NCBI RefSeq assembly: GCF_002154725.1 | Contig: NZ_MTAW01000089.1 | Coordinates: forward strand, 172,316 to 236,315 | Direction of reading: 5' to 3' | Length of the DNA stretch: 64,000 nt | Source: Nostoc sp. 106C | GTDB taxonomy: Bacteria > Cyanobacteriota > Cyanobacteriia > Cyanobacteriales > Nostocaceae | Shown here: piece by piece, positions 1-9,368 of the stretch | Layout of the letters: every line of letters starts with the position of its first letter | Position numbering within the stretch: position 1 is the first letter of the stretch | Translations under genes and position numbers: made by a program | The notes under the pieces: model-generated | Database searches by the model: none | What the model saw: the letters and a program-made list of their open reading frames with translations, nothing else | What the model was told of the DNA's origin: nothing

Positions 1-914
1 TGGACTTTGACGAACAATTCTAGGTAGACTTTGCCAGAAATCAGCTTTTGAATTTGTTCGCGAGCTTCACTACCAATGGCTTTGAGCATTGAACCACCTT
101 TGCCAATGAGAATTCCTTTTTGGGAATCTCGCTCGACGTTGATGGTGGCGAGTACGCGAGTAATACTTGGAGTTTCTTCGACCATGTCAATCGCGATCGC
201 AACCGAATGGGGAACTTCTTCGCGAGTTAACAGTAAAATCTGTTCGCGAATTAATTCGCCCATAATAAAGCGTTCTGGTTGGTCAGTTACCAAGTCAGGC
301 GGATAGTAAAATGGTCCGGTCTCTAAATCTTCAATTAATAACTTTTGCAGTTCTGGCAATCCCACACCAGTCTTGGCAGAAAATTTTACTGTTTGCCATT
401 GGTGTGACTTAGCTAACTGTGTATAACTGTCATCTATCAATTGGGAGTCTGTGGGTTGTTGATCGATTTTGTTCACTCCCAAAATCACTGGCGTTTGACT
501 ACGACTCAGTAACTCAGCAATAAAGCGATCGCCTGCACCACAAGCCACCGTTCCATCTACCACAAATAGCACTACATCCACTGACTCAATGGCTATTTTG
601 GCATTTTGCACCAGTACCTCTCCCAATTGATGATGAGGTTTATGAATTCCTGGTGTATCAACAAAAATTAGCTGCGCTTCTGGCGTAGTTAAAATACCTC
701 TTAAACGGTTCCGTGTAGTTTGCGCTACAGGAGACGTAATTGCAACTTTTTGTCCTACTAATTGATTCATTAAAGTAGATTTACCGACATTAGGGCGACC
801 GATAATGCCGATGAAACCCGACTTAAATTCAGGAGGAGCCTGGGGAATCGATACTTCTCCTGAAAAAGAGAAGATGTGATTATCAATACTAGTCACCTTT
901 AGCTCCACCGTCAT
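1..914 (-). CDS. era: GTPase Era (3' end cut by window edge)
   Basis: Era is a GTPase that binds 16S rRNA through a C-terminal KH domain and acts in 30S subunit maturation. Reading from the ATG at 912-914, the G1 loop GRPNVGKST lies near residues 39-47, followed by the switch/G3 element DTPG and the G4 motif NKID. The visible C-terminus contains the KH-domain loop GKGGSMLK. About 304 codons are visible, close to the usual 300-320, so only a few C-terminal residues are missing at the left edge. The N-terminal extension of about 30 residues before the G domain looks ordinary for cyanobacteria, though that is from memory. No neighbour on this side is informative. Confidence 0.95.
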   Translation of the reverse strand, partial: MTVELKVTSIDNHIFSFSGEVSIPQAPPEFKSGFIGIIGRPNVGKSTLMNQLVGQKVAITSPVAQTTRNRLRGILTTPEAQLIFVDTPGIHKPHHQLGEVLVQNAKIAIESVDVVLFVVDGTVACGAGDRFIAELLSRSQTPVILGVNKIDQQPTDSQLIDDSYTQLAKSHQWQTVKFSAKTGVGLPELQKLLIEDLETGPFYYPPDLVTDQPERFIMGELIREQILLLTREEVPHSVAIAIDMVEETPSITRVLATINVERDSQKGILIGKGGSMLKAIGSEAREQIQKLISGKVYLELFVKV

Positions 915-1254
915 ATTTTATAGTTGGGATAAGTTGTTTTTTTTCTTAGACAAGTAATAAACATAAGATCACCCTGGCATTTTTTAGGGATTGCCTCTGC
1001 TTAAGTTTAATCTACTACTAAATATATTGTGTTCCAATATCAAAAAAAGAGATGGGAGTATACAAACTCACGGAATTTTTCTATCTTATAGGGTATTGAT
1101 CTAACGAGAATGGTGTGCTGTAATTGTATTTCATTGTGCTAAGTAGAAGGCAGTAGGTAAAAAGCTGTTTCTGTCTGCCGTCCATAAATCGGTATTTTAT
1201 GTTTAATTATGTCCACCTACTTATCAATACTGATAATAGAGAAGTCAGCAGAAA
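915..1254. other. Intergenic stretch, no gene seen
   Basis: About 340 bases between the start of era and the 3' end of the broken deacylase gene. The sequence is AT-rich and has no convincing open frame, tRNA or strong terminator hairpin. It should hold the era promoter, but I could not single out a clear -10/-35 pair. Confidence 0.5.
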
Positions 1255-2385
1255 CTACTGAATAATTCCTAGTACAAATTCGCCTTGATTCACAGCTTGA
1301 TTAGTCGAAATGTCATATACCAATCCATTATGTTCAGCACAGATATCAATCACCTGAGGTAATTGACTTTCTTTGTTGAAACTAAGAATTTGATAAAGTC
1401 TGTCTTTAACCTTGACTTTACTACCCAAATCGACTCGGGATTGAATCATGCCACCTGCGATCGCATAATATTTTATGACTTTACTTTTAGCTGAAAAAGT
1501 CATTGTACAATCTGTAGTTTGTGCTACAGGAAAGCCAGGGATTTGCAACACACTTTTTTGTGCTAAATAATTTTTTATACCTAAAATACCTTTGCTAACT
1601 GAATCAGGATTCATCTGCATTCCTGCACCAAGTTCGAGTGTCTAAGCTTCGACATCAAATCTAATGTTTCTACCAAGCTGTTGAAAACAAGCTTCTAATG
1701 CTAACCAAGGTTTGATAAATGCCTCATCAAAAGCGTCACCATCATATGGATTTAGTAAAATTCCATAATCAAGGAGGAAGTATTTTGCACTTTCTTCTCG
1801 ATTTCGGAAGTAATAAAGATAGTTGATTGCTTGATAGATCGAACTGTGTAAGTCAATCAAATAGTCTGCATCTAAACTGAGAGATTGTAGTTGGTAGCTA
1901 AATTTCTCAGTATAAGGTAGACCAGCAGAGGAATTAATTTTTTCTAAAATTTTGGCAAATTTTTGTTTAATTGTAGTTAGATAATTTTGTCGGACGACCT
2001 CTCTATCAATATGAAGTTGAGATTTAGTAAAAGCTACTAAATCATCAGCTTCTTTCTCGTAGTCCCAAAAGATCCGATTCCAATCTTTAGCTTCGTAAAC
2101 ACAGTATCTACCAGCAGAAAAATGGTGAGCACGTTCATTTGCTCCCATCGGATTACAAACAGGAATCAACCAAATTTCTCCAACTAAATTTGTATCATTT
2201 AGTGATAGGAAAAACTCAATGAGTTGATGAATAACTGCATTACCAGCTATTTCCGCGCCGTGTAAGTTAGATTGAACGTAAACTTTTTTACCAAGATGAG
2301 CACCGATAAATTTGTAGACTTGTAGAGATAGGCGATCGCCTGAAGCCATTTGACGCAAGAAAATCGTTTCAATAACTGGCAACAT
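1255..2385 (-). pseudogene. AstE/AspA-family zinc deacylase split by an in-frame TAG
   Basis: Two stretches in the same frame, 2385-1642 (247 aa) and 1620-1255 (121 aa), together form one succinylglutamate desuccinylase/aspartoacylase-type protein of about 376 residues. The N-terminal part has the zinc motif HGAE (LHGAEIAGN) and the second His motif DLHSS. The C-terminal part is the beta-barrel domain of the family. They are separated by a TAG at 1642-1644, between FDVEA and TLELGAGM, where a Trp codon (TGG) would restore the frame. The Glu of TLELG corresponds to the family's catalytic glutamate, so the upstream product alone should be inactive. No base is missing between the halves. Likely a recent nonsense mutation, a sequencing error, or readthrough. 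Confidence 0.8.
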
Positions 2386-2558
2386 AGAAGAATTCCATGA
2401 TAATTATGGTTTACAGCAGTTTTCCTTGATTGAGACCACACTCTTGCGTGCTTCATCTGATGCTTTTAAGCTTGTAGTCTACTCAAGTGAAGACCGCTGT
2501 AAATACATAAAACCCACATTTTGCCGAGCATTCTAGCGATCGCGAACAATTGAATTGA

Positions 2559-3455
2559 TTAATCCAGCAAAGGTAAAAACTGTCGAATTAAGCCAATTGT
2601 TACTGCTGGTAGTTCTAACTGTGGTGTTAATCCCACATCTTCTAAATGTTGAAAAACTCTGATCGCTTGGGGATTGAGATCGGCTAGGCGGCGACCAATT
2701 TCTGGCCCAGTAAATTGCGACTTTTGTCCCCAAATAATAGCGGTGGGAGTGGTCAATTGCTGAATATACAAAGATAAATCAAAGCACAAATCGCCGCGGA
2801 CAAAAGACAGCGCGGTGTATTCAGCATTCGGCTGTTGTGCAGATTCCAAATAGGCATCGACAATTTCTTGGTAAACTCGGTTTGGTTGGGCAAATTGTCG
2901 TTGCTCTAAGAAGGTGCGAATACCGTTATCGGTAGCTACTCCCGTGCTGTACAACAAGCGATCCACAATCGGAACACTGGCTAACTGAGCAAAAAAGCTG
3001 CGAGAGTAGTCTTCACCAAAATCAGAAAGTCCAGCGGGAGTAGTGAGAATCAGAGATTTGAATAAATCCGGATGAGCGATCGCTACGCGAATTGTCATCG
3101 CTGCGGTTAGAGAAGAAGCAACAACTGTTACAGGCGCTATACAGGTTTGCTGCAAAAACTCCTGAATCGTTGTCAAATAATCGTCAATTTTATAATGACG
3201 TCCTAGATGCTCAGATCTACCCCAACCTAATAAGTCTGGTGCAATAATGCGATAGTCGCTGGCAAAGGCGGGATAAACTTTAGACCATTCATAAGCAGAA
3301 GAACCACCACCAAATCCGTGTAGAAACACCAAAGTTTTTCGTTCGCCTTGTGTGGTTACATCGTGCTGCCAAAGTGAACCAGTGTTCGTGTAGTATACTA
3401 TTCTTCCCAGCGAGGTAATTACCGAGCGTTGCTCAAATCCTAGTGGTTGAAACAT
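2559..3455 (-). CDS. Alpha/beta-hydrolase-fold protein with an atypical active site
   Basis: A 298-residue alpha/beta-hydrolase-fold protein. The oxyanion-hole region HGFGGGSSAYEW and the segment PDLLGWGRS are typical of the family. The nucleophile elbow, normally G-x-S-x-G, reads VVASSLTAA, so Ser is present but both glycines are replaced. The usual acid position after the IIWG strand reads GQKSQF, with no Asp. The usual catalytic-His loop (GHTP-like) reads DVGLTPQLELP, with Leu in place of His. Similar proteins are, as I recall, conserved in cyanobacteria, which argues against random decay. It may be a non-hydrolytic or mechanistically altered member. No substrate can be assigned. Confidence 0.8.
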   Translation of the reverse strand: MFQPLGFEQRSVITSLGRIVYYTNTGSLWQHDVTTQGERKTLVFLHGFGGGSSAYEWSKVYPAFASDYRIIAPDLLGWGRSEHLGRHYKIDDYLTTIQEFLQQTCIAPVTVVASSLTAAMTIRVAIAHPDLFKSLILTTPAGLSDFGEDYSRSFFAQLASVPIVDRLLYSTGVATDNGIRTFLEQRQFAQPNRVYQEIVDAYLESAQQPNAEYTALSFVRGDLCFDLSLYIQQLTTPTAIIWGQKSQFTGPEIGRRLADLNPQAIRVFQHLEDVGLTPQLELPAVTIGLIRQFLPLLD

Positions 3456-4003
3456 AGGTATTTTTTAGTCACTGTTGTGGTTGCTTGGCATAGGTAATCC
3501 TTAAGTCAATCCTAAGTATTTATACTAAATTGCGTTTAGAAATAGCATCTAGAAATCGACAGGAGAAATTGAAATTCATCTGTTCTTCTCTTCTCGCTCC
3601 CCTTGGCGCAGCTTGGTATAATCTGTAGGCTTTAAACTCTCCACTATTATCGGTGAATCTATCATTCTTAGACTTCTCACCAACGTCAGATTAAGTAGAT
3701 GTAAAATTACTGGATTATCTGTGAAGATATTGTGATCTTTTTGCTACACATACTAGGTGGCGTTGCTTGTATTTCCCGCCCCATGAGGATTTAAGTAGGT
3801 AGCCTGGATAACTGGGTTATTAATTCTGGCATGGTTTTGTATGGTAATCTATCAGAAAGATTACGGATAATTTTGAGACTTAAAGTTATAGGCAGAACGC
3901 TGGGTAAAAACAGCGATTAATTCTCTAGCAGCCCACAGAAAAAATAATTTTTGATGGAATTATTAAATTGATTATTCTATAGGAAATTTTAAGGCGGAGT
4001 GTC
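3456..4003. other. Intergenic stretch between divergent genes
   Basis: About 550 bases upstream of two divergent genes. I see no convincing coding frame, tRNA or CRISPR-like repeat. It presumably holds both promoters. A purine-rich ribosome-binding stretch (aaggcggag) just precedes the ATG at 4004. Confidence 0.5.
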
Positions 4004-4597
4004 ATGGTCAAGGAGGCTATTCTTAAAACAGATAAAATACTAAGGTTTGAAGATGCTGGATTTGGGTTGGACGACTGTAATATCCACAACCAAGCTATAG
4101 CTTCAGAGTGGCAAGGTCAGGTGAACGATGTAAAAGATGCATCTGATACAACCCAAGAAAATACACCTTCTTGTATCTCTTTGAACTTTGATGATTTGAA
4201 ATGTTTTGAAGCTGTAGAGCACCAGTATGAAAGCTGGGGTGTCATTTTTCATAATTCTCTAGCAATCCAACCATCAAATCCGGCTTTTCCTACTCACTCA
4301 GGATTGACAGTGTTGATGGGATCGCCTAAGAGTGGATTGTTAGAAGTTAGTTTTTTGAAACCAGTTAACTGGGTTAGTGCCTTAGTCACAAGTTCACAGC
4401 GGCTAGTACTTACAGCTTACGATCGCGATCGCAAACTAGTAGCCCAAACAGTACTACCAGGCTCAAATCTTGCCAATTCTGACTCCCCCATACCCCCCAA
4501 TACTCTATTATCTATAGCCGCGAATGATATTCATTCGGTGACCTTCAGTGCTTTTGATGGTCAATTTACCCTTGATAACTTTCGTTTTTGTTTTTAG
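4004..4597 (+). CDS. Conserved unknown, beta-sandwich-like protein
   Basis: A 197-residue protein that I do not recognise by name. The N-terminal 50 residues are polar. From about residue 55 there are alternating beta-strand patterns (SLNFDDL, YESWGVIFHN, SGLLEVSFLKPVNWVSALV, LTAYDRDRKLVAQTVLPG, HSVTFSAFDGQFTLDNFRF). This resembles extracellular carbohydrate-binding or PEP-CTERM-associated beta-sandwich domains, but no signal peptide or sorting tail is visible. A good ribosome-binding site, aaggcggag, lies 7-15 bases upstream of the ATG. It stands alone between a divergent hydrolase-like gene and a co-directional membrane protein gene 275 bases away. No function assigned. Confidence 0.7.
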   Translation: MVKEAILKTDKILRFEDAGFGLDDCNIHNQAIASEWQGQVNDVKDASDTTQENTPSCISLNFDDLKCFEAVEHQYESWGVIFHNSLAIQPSNPAFPTHSGLTVLMGSPKSGLLEVSFLKPVNWVSALVTSSQRLVLTAYDRDRKLVAQTVLPGSNLANSDSPIPPNTLLSIAANDIHSVTFSAFDGQFTLDNFRFCF

Positions 4598-4872
4598 CTA
4601 AATTACTCTGCCTTAACCCAGCCTAAGTATTCTGAATAAGGTATTATTGATTCTCGATGACAGCTTGAGGTAATGGTAAAAGATGAAATATGAAATTTCA
4701 GTCTTTATCTGAGTCTTTGGCGACTTATATTGCTGGCAGATCTACGCCTACGTGCGTCACCAGCCGGAAACTTAGCTAATGGCTATGTCAGCAAAAAATG
4801 GGTGCTTCATCCTTTCCTTATATATAGTAAAACTTATAAACTAACAATCTTGTAATCTAGTAGGTAAACACC

Positions 4873-5640
4873 GTGACACAGGCTTTGTCTTCGTGGCAGC
4901 AATTAATTAACCAGCTTTCCAACTGGTCGCTTCCAGATCTTAAGACAGGAGCCTCAAAGCAGCGAAATTTCAAGCGTTTCTCTGGGCCAGGAGGCATTCT
5001 TGGTTTCCTGACAATTATCGTTGCTATGCTGTTGTGGAACTGGAAACTTCTGTTGGCACTGCTCATCGGCGTTGGGGTAATGTTATCAGTTTACTCAATG
5101 CAGAAGTGGGACTGGCAACAACGCTGGTCCAAAATGCAGAGATTTTTCAACGGTCCCAACCGTCGGTTAGTCTTGGCAGTTAGTACTGGTGGTATTGCCA
5201 CTTTTACCACTTACATCGCAGCCGCAATCTGGTTTGACTCCAACAGTCCTTGGATTGCTACTGGTGTTATTGTCCAAGGTTTGGGAACGGTATTAACTTT
5301 AATTTTGTTGGTCTGCCAAATCGTCAATTTTTATGGAATTCGCGAAGAAGACCACCTCGAGCGCTTGTTGGGCAACTTAACCGAATCAGACCCCTTAAAG
5401 CGTTTGATTGCTGTGCGACAACTAACTAAATTGATCGGTCGCAAACGGGTTGATGCTTCGGTGCAGCAAAATGTTATCGAATGCTTGCAACTGTTACTCA
5501 CTCAGGAAGAGGAAGCCGTAGTTCGGGAAGCAGCTTTTGAAAGTTTGCAAACCTTAGATAGCTCGCAAATACCACCGTCCACCACAGCAGGTATTTTTAT
5601 ACCTGTATCTACAAAACTCAAAAGTCGAATTCCTTCTTAA
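4873..5640 (+). CDS. Membrane protein with C-terminal armadillo/HEAT-like helices
   Basis: A 255-residue protein starting at a GTG (4873) with a weak purine stretch upstream. Three hydrophobic segments are visible: about residues 45-75 (FLTIIVAMLLWNWKLLLALL), 95-120 (LVLAVSTGGIATFTTYIAAAIW) and 125-155 (WIATGVIVQGLGTVLTLILL). The soluble C-terminal third has paired amphipathic helices (DPLKRLIAVRQLTKLI, QNVIECLQLLLTQEEEAVVREAAFESL), in the style of HEAT/armadillo repeats. Such proteins are found in many cyanobacteria without a known role. The next gene, on the opposite strand, ends only 4 bases after this stop, so the two converge. Confidence 0.75.
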   Translation: MTQALSSWQQLINQLSNWSLPDLKTGASKQRNFKRFSGPGGILGFLTIIVAMLLWNWKLLLALLIGVGVMLSVYSMQKWDWQQRWSKMQRFFNGPNRRLVLAVSTGGIATFTTYIAAAIWFDSNSPWIATGVIVQGLGTVLTLILLVCQIVNFYGIREEDHLERLLGNLTESDPLKRLIAVRQLTKLIGRKRVDASVQQNVIECLQLLLTQEEEAVVREAAFESLQTLDSSQIPPSTTAGIFIPVSTKLKSRIPS

Positions 5641-5644
5641 AAAT

Positions 5645-6907
5645 TTACTTTAAACGGTATAGGATTTCACCTGCTTTTGGTACAAGCAAAATGCCTTCAT
5701 CCTCCCGGTTAGCCCATTCTGCTGGTTTAATGGTAGCCGGATCACGATAGCTTAAGTTATGAGCAGCACAGCGTTTAGGAGAAATACCAGTCGCTAGAGT
5801 CACCCGAATCCGTGCTTGTTCCCCATTTATAGGCTCAAAAGTGCCCATACCTTTCAAGTGGGTACTATGGGCTAGCACTCCCGCAGGATAACCTTGAAAT
5901 TTATCCCACTGTTTAAGAAAGTAATCTCGCACATGATAACCAACTTGGGCTAGTATTTCACCGTGTGTATAGCTAAACTCCGTAATGTGAGGCGCATAGA
6001 TAATTACCTCACCACCATCGGCTACTACTGGCTCTAGCTTGTACATTCCTTTAGCCGCAGTCCAAATGTCATCATACATTTCGGGCATTACCGAAAGCAC
6101 TTGTTGAAAAGGCCGATCTACATATTTAATATGCACTTTAGCTGATAATTTCGCAGCGTCTTCCCAAGCTGCTTCTGGTTTATCTATATAAAGTCCCGCT
6201 AACTGATTTGTTCCTGGTGCGACTACCATCGCTAGACACAACTTGGGAGTAGGAATTAGGCTAGCAGCGCGGTTAATTAAGCGGCGAACTGGCGTGATTC
6301 CTGGTGTACCAATAATTTCGTAACAGGTAATTAAAGCACCTAACCAGTGCGATAGATTAATTACTTCCTGACCGCTAATACCGGGGAAAAAATATTTATT
6401 TCCACCAGAGAAACCGACAACTTCGTGGGGAAAAACTGGGCCGCAAATAATTATTAAATCGTATTCATTTACCAGCTTATTAACACGCACATCAACTTCT
6501 TGATGCAGCATTCCCCCGCTAATTTCTGCTATCTCATCTGCGGAAATTACGCCACAAGAAATAAAGGTATCTGGTAGATGCCAAAGGTGGTTAAAAATTT
6601 GCACATTTTTAAATGTAGTCTCTCGCTCTTCTGGAGTTAATCCAACTAAGCGATTAATTTGTGATTCACTCATCGGATTATGTGTACCCAGAGCGATTAA
6701 AAAATCAAGTGCAGCTACCCTCTTACTCAACTCTTGATGGAGCAATCGAAACATTTGCGGAATGGGAGCAGTGCGGGTTCCATCGGGAATTAATACGAGG
6801 ATGCGCTGTCCATTGAACTGAGGATCTGCTAAAGCTTGATGAACTAGTTCGGACACTTGTTCATCCGAAAGTGCTGCGTTATCTACGGCTAGTGAATACA
6901 TTCTCAA
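5645..6907 (-). CDS. LarA-family nickel-dependent 2-hydroxyacid racemase/epimerase, candidate mannonate/gluconate 2-epimerase
   Basis: A 420-residue LarA superfamily protein. LarA enzymes use a nickel-pincer nucleotide cofactor bound to a lysine to epimerise the alpha carbon of hydroxyacids. Visible motifs are DGTRTAP (residues 42-48), GTHNP (His75), and PHEVVGFSGGNK with His161 and Lys171, then His187 in LSHWLG. The His161/Lys171/His187 spacing (10 and 16) matches His174/Lys184/His200 of Lactobacillus LarA, so the cofactor site looks intact. The start overlaps the stop of the upstream SDR gene by 4 bases, which means translational coupling. With glucuronate isomerase, an UxuB-type SDR and gluconokinase nearby, the best guess is C2 epimerisation of D-mannonate to D-gluconate. 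One LarA subgroup is, to my memory, a gluconate 2-epimerase. The larB/C/E cofactor genes are not in this window. Confidence 0.85.
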   Translation of the reverse strand: MRMYSLAVDNAALSDEQVSELVHQALADPQFNGQRILVLIPDGTRTAPIPQMFRLLHQELSKRVAALDFLIALGTHNPMSESQINRLVGLTPEERETTFKNVQIFNHLWHLPDTFISCGVISADEIAEISGGMLHQEVDVRVNKLVNEYDLIIICGPVFPHEVVGFSGGNKYFFPGISGQEVINLSHWLGALITCYEIIGTPGITPVRRLINRAASLIPTPKLCLAMVVAPGTNQLAGLYIDKPEAAWEDAAKLSAKVHIKYVDRPFQQVLSVMPEMYDDIWTAAKGMYKLEPVVADGGEVIIYAPHITEFSYTHGEILAQVGYHVRDYFLKQWDKFQGYPAGVLAHSTHLKGMGTFEPINGEQARIRVTLATGISPKRCAAHNLSYRDPATIKPAEWANREDEGILLVPKAGEILYRLK

Positions 6908-7758
6908 ACTCCACTGTAGATACTAAAGCCACCGTCTATAGGTACCACTACCCCGTTGATAAAACTAGAACCAGAACTGCACAACCAAATCAAAGTGCTG
7001 AGTAATTCCTCCGGTTCGCCAAAACGTCCAGCGGGGGTGTGGTCAATAATTTTTTGTCCGCGATCGCTTAAACTACCATCAGGATTTAACAGTAAATCTC
7101 GATTTTGCTCCCCAATAAAAAAACCTGGGGCGATCGCATTAACTCGCAGTCCGGCTCCATACTTTTGGGCGAGTTCTACAGCTAGCCAACGAGTAAAGTT
7201 ATCGATCGCCGCTTTCGCAGCTGAGTAGCCAACCACTCGGCTGATGACACGGATAGCAGACATCGAAGAAATATTAACAATACAACCTTGGGGTTGATTT
7301 CTTTCAACCATTGCTTGACCAAAAACTTGGCTGGGTAGTAGAGTCCCGACCAGATTTAGATCAACCACTTGCGCAAAAGCTGCGTGTGGCATATCAAAAA
7401 AAGTCGCATCAGGAGTAATTGTGGCAGCCGGAATATTGCCACCAGCGGCGTTTATCAGGATATCTATCTGACCCCAATGGTTTAAAATAGTGTCTCTGGC
7501 TATTTCTAATTGAGAGCGATCGCTAACATCTGCCAGCACAGCCGTACTTTCTCCACCGTTGGCAGTAATATCAGATACTACCGCTTCTGCCCGTCTTTCA
7601 TTGCGACCGAGAACAGCTACTCGCGCTCCAGCATAGGCTAGACCCCGTGCCATAGCCCCACCAAGCACACCAGAACCACCTGTAACTACTGCTACCTGGT
7701 CTTTGAGGCTAAAAAGTTTATGTAAAACTAGATCTGGTTTATTCAGTAAGTCTGTCAT
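6904..7758 (-). CDS. uxuB: SDR-family D-fructuronate reductase / D-mannonate oxidoreductase (UxuB type of Bacillus)
   Basis: A 284-residue short-chain dehydrogenase/reductase. The nucleotide-binding motif TGGSGVLGG is at residues 26-34, NAAGG at 103-107, and the catalytic set is Ser164/165, Tyr178 and Lys182 (YSAAK). The C-terminal pattern NAIAPGFFIGEQNR with DGSLSDRG is typical of the Bacillus-type fructuronate reductases, which convert D-fructuronate to D-mannonate with NAD(P)H. The gene lies directly upstream of, and overlaps, the LarA-like gene, and downstream of uronate isomerase, which would supply its substrate. A generic sugar-acid dehydrogenase is the alternative. Confidence 0.85.
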   Translation of the reverse strand: MTDLLNKPDLVLHKLFSLKDQVAVVTGGSGVLGGAMARGLAYAGARVAVLGRNERRAEAVVSDITANGGESTAVLADVSDRSQLEIARDTILNHWGQIDILINAAGGNIPAATITPDATFFDMPHAAFAQVVDLNLVGTLLPSQVFGQAMVERNQPQGCIVNISSMSAIRVISRVVGYSAAKAAIDNFTRWLAVELAQKYGAGLRVNAIAPGFFIGEQNRDLLLNPDGSLSDRGQKIIDHTPAGRFGEPEELLSTLIWLCSSGSSFINGVVVPIDGGFSIYSGV

Positions 7759-7769
7759 TGATAGTTCCT

Positions 7770-7914
7770 TTGGGACTGACGCAAAAACTCTCTCAAACTC
7801 TTTCTTCGCGTTCTTCGCATCTTTGCGGTTCGTTTTTCTTTATCTCGCGCATAGACGCGGAGCGGCTTCTCGAAGAGTAGGCGCAAAGGCGCAAAGAAGA
7901 ACGCAAGAGTACAA
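7770..7914. repeat. Intergenic imperfect inverted repeat (Nostoc-type dispersed element)
   Basis: The gap between the uxaC 3' end and the SDR start holds a Ser/Arg-codon-like low-complexity element. One arm reads ttcttcgcgttcttcgc and the opposite arm reads ggcgcaaagaagaacgcaag, forming a long imperfect hairpin. Elements of this wording are scattered through Nostocales genomes. It may act as a processing or attenuation point within the operon, but that is inference. Confidence 0.6.
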
Positions 7915-9336
7915 TTAATCTAATTTGTAAGCAATTTTGGCGAGGTCGTAAGCCAGTGCCTGAGCCATTTCGTAGCCTTCCTCTTCTTCTACTAACCCAC
8001 GCACTACCAATCCAGCCAACCAGTTACAAGCTACACGTCGCCAAACAGTATGGCGGGCGGGAATAGAAACAAAAGCCCGTGTATCATCATTAAACCCAGC
8101 AGTATTGTAAAGACCGGCAGTTTCCATCACCCGATCGAAGTAGCGCTCCATACCATTCACGCTGTCGTGAAACCACCAAGGCGGCCCGAGTAATACAGCA
8201 GGATAATGACCAGCTAGCGGCGCTAATTCCCGGCTGTAAGTGCTTTCATCCATGCCAAACAGAATGAGGTGAAAATTCTTGTGATTACCGTAGGCTGATA
8301 ACAACGGACGTAGATTTTGAGTCCACTCTAGTTGCAATGGGATATCAGCACCTTTATCAGACCCAAAGCGATCAAAGATTGCAGGGTTATGGTTGCGTGT
8401 AACACCACAATGCATTTGCATGACTAAGCCATCTTCCACACTCATCCGCGCCATTTCCACGAACATATGACCAGTGAATTGCTGTGCATCAAATGAATTG
8501 AGCTTGCCGATTAATGCTCTAGCAAAGATAGCCTCTGCTTCTTGGTCAGAAAGCTGTGTGGTATAAGGTGTAGCTGCACTGTGGTCGGTAGCAGTCGCAC
8601 CCATCTTTTTAAAGTAAGCTCGACGTTCTTCTAAAACCTGGATAAAAGTAGTGTAATTGCTGATTTCTCTATCTACAGTGCTTTCCAACTTGGCAAGATT
8701 TTCGCGCCAACTTGGAGTGTCTAGGTTAACTACTGCATCTGGTCGAAAGGTAGGTCTAATTTGAGTCCAACCTTCTTGGTGTAAGGATTGATGGTGTTCA
8801 AGGTTATCACTAGCTGCATCGGTGGTACAAAGCACTTCAATGTGAAAGCGTTTAAATAGCGCACGCGGTGAGAACTCAGGTAAGGCTAACTGTTCTGCCA
8901 AGTAATCGTAGATATGTCCAGCATTGCGAGAAGTTAAAGGCTCATCCACTCCAAAGACGTTAGTTAGTTCGTCTTTCAACCACAACCCAGAGGGAGTGCC
9001 CCGAAATAAGTAAAAATGGTCGGCGAAAAGCTGCCAGATTTTGCGGTGGTCGGTTTCTACTGGCGAACCATCAGTAGTAGGGATACCGAGAGATTCCAGA
9101 GGTATACCCCGACTATAGAGCAGCCGGAAAATGTAGTGATCGGGGATAATCAATAATTCAGTCGGCGAACCAAAACGGGCTGCTGGATTAGCTAACAAAG
9201 CTGGGTCAACGTGACCGTGTGGGCAAACCAGAGGTAGAGAGGAAATGCTGTCAAAAAATTGACGGGCTAGTTGTCTTTGAAATGGTTCTGGAGCAAAACA
9301 GCGATCGCGAGATAAACTCCATGTTTTAGTTAACAT
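7915..9336 (-). CDS. uxaC: Glucuronate (uronate) isomerase
   Basis: A 473-residue uronate isomerase of the amidohydrolase superfamily, the usual length for UxaC. It converts D-glucuronate to D-fructuronate (and galacturonate to tagaturonate). The N-terminal metal motif CPHGHVDP (His40, His42) is present. Later family landmarks are QMHCGVTRNHN with the SDKGADIP stretch and the C-terminal GFNDDTRAFVSIPARH. The gene sits 32 bases downstream of the NDH-2 gene and upstream of the SDR reductase, so it is the entry enzyme of the proposed glucuronate route. No mannonate dehydratase (uxuA) or KDG kinase gene is present in the window. Confidence 0.95.
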   Translation of the reverse strand: MLTKTWSLSRDRCFAPEPFQRQLARQFFDSISSLPLVCPHGHVDPALLANPAARFGSPTELLIIPDHYIFRLLYSRGIPLESLGIPTTDGSPVETDHRKIWQLFADHFYLFRGTPSGLWLKDELTNVFGVDEPLTSRNAGHIYDYLAEQLALPEFSPRALFKRFHIEVLCTTDAASDNLEHHQSLHQEGWTQIRPTFRPDAVVNLDTPSWRENLAKLESTVDREISNYTTFIQVLEERRAYFKKMGATATDHSAATPYTTQLSDQEAEAIFARALIGKLNSFDAQQFTGHMFVEMARMSVEDGLVMQMHCGVTRNHNPAIFDRFGSDKGADIPLQLEWTQNLRPLLSAYGNHKNFHLILFGMDESTYSRELAPLAGHYPAVLLGPPWWFHDSVNGMERYFDRVMETAGLYNTAGFNDDTRAFVSIPARHTVWRRVACNWLAGLVVRGLVEEEEGYEMAQALAYDLAKIAYKLD

Positions 9337-9368
9337 CTTTTTGTCTGGTTAAAGTTAGTTAATGATGC

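Noticed and set aside
76..306. Plus-strand open frame antisense to era
   Set aside because: It lies inside the era coding region, has no ribosome-binding site and gives low-complexity sequence, so it is a shadow frame.
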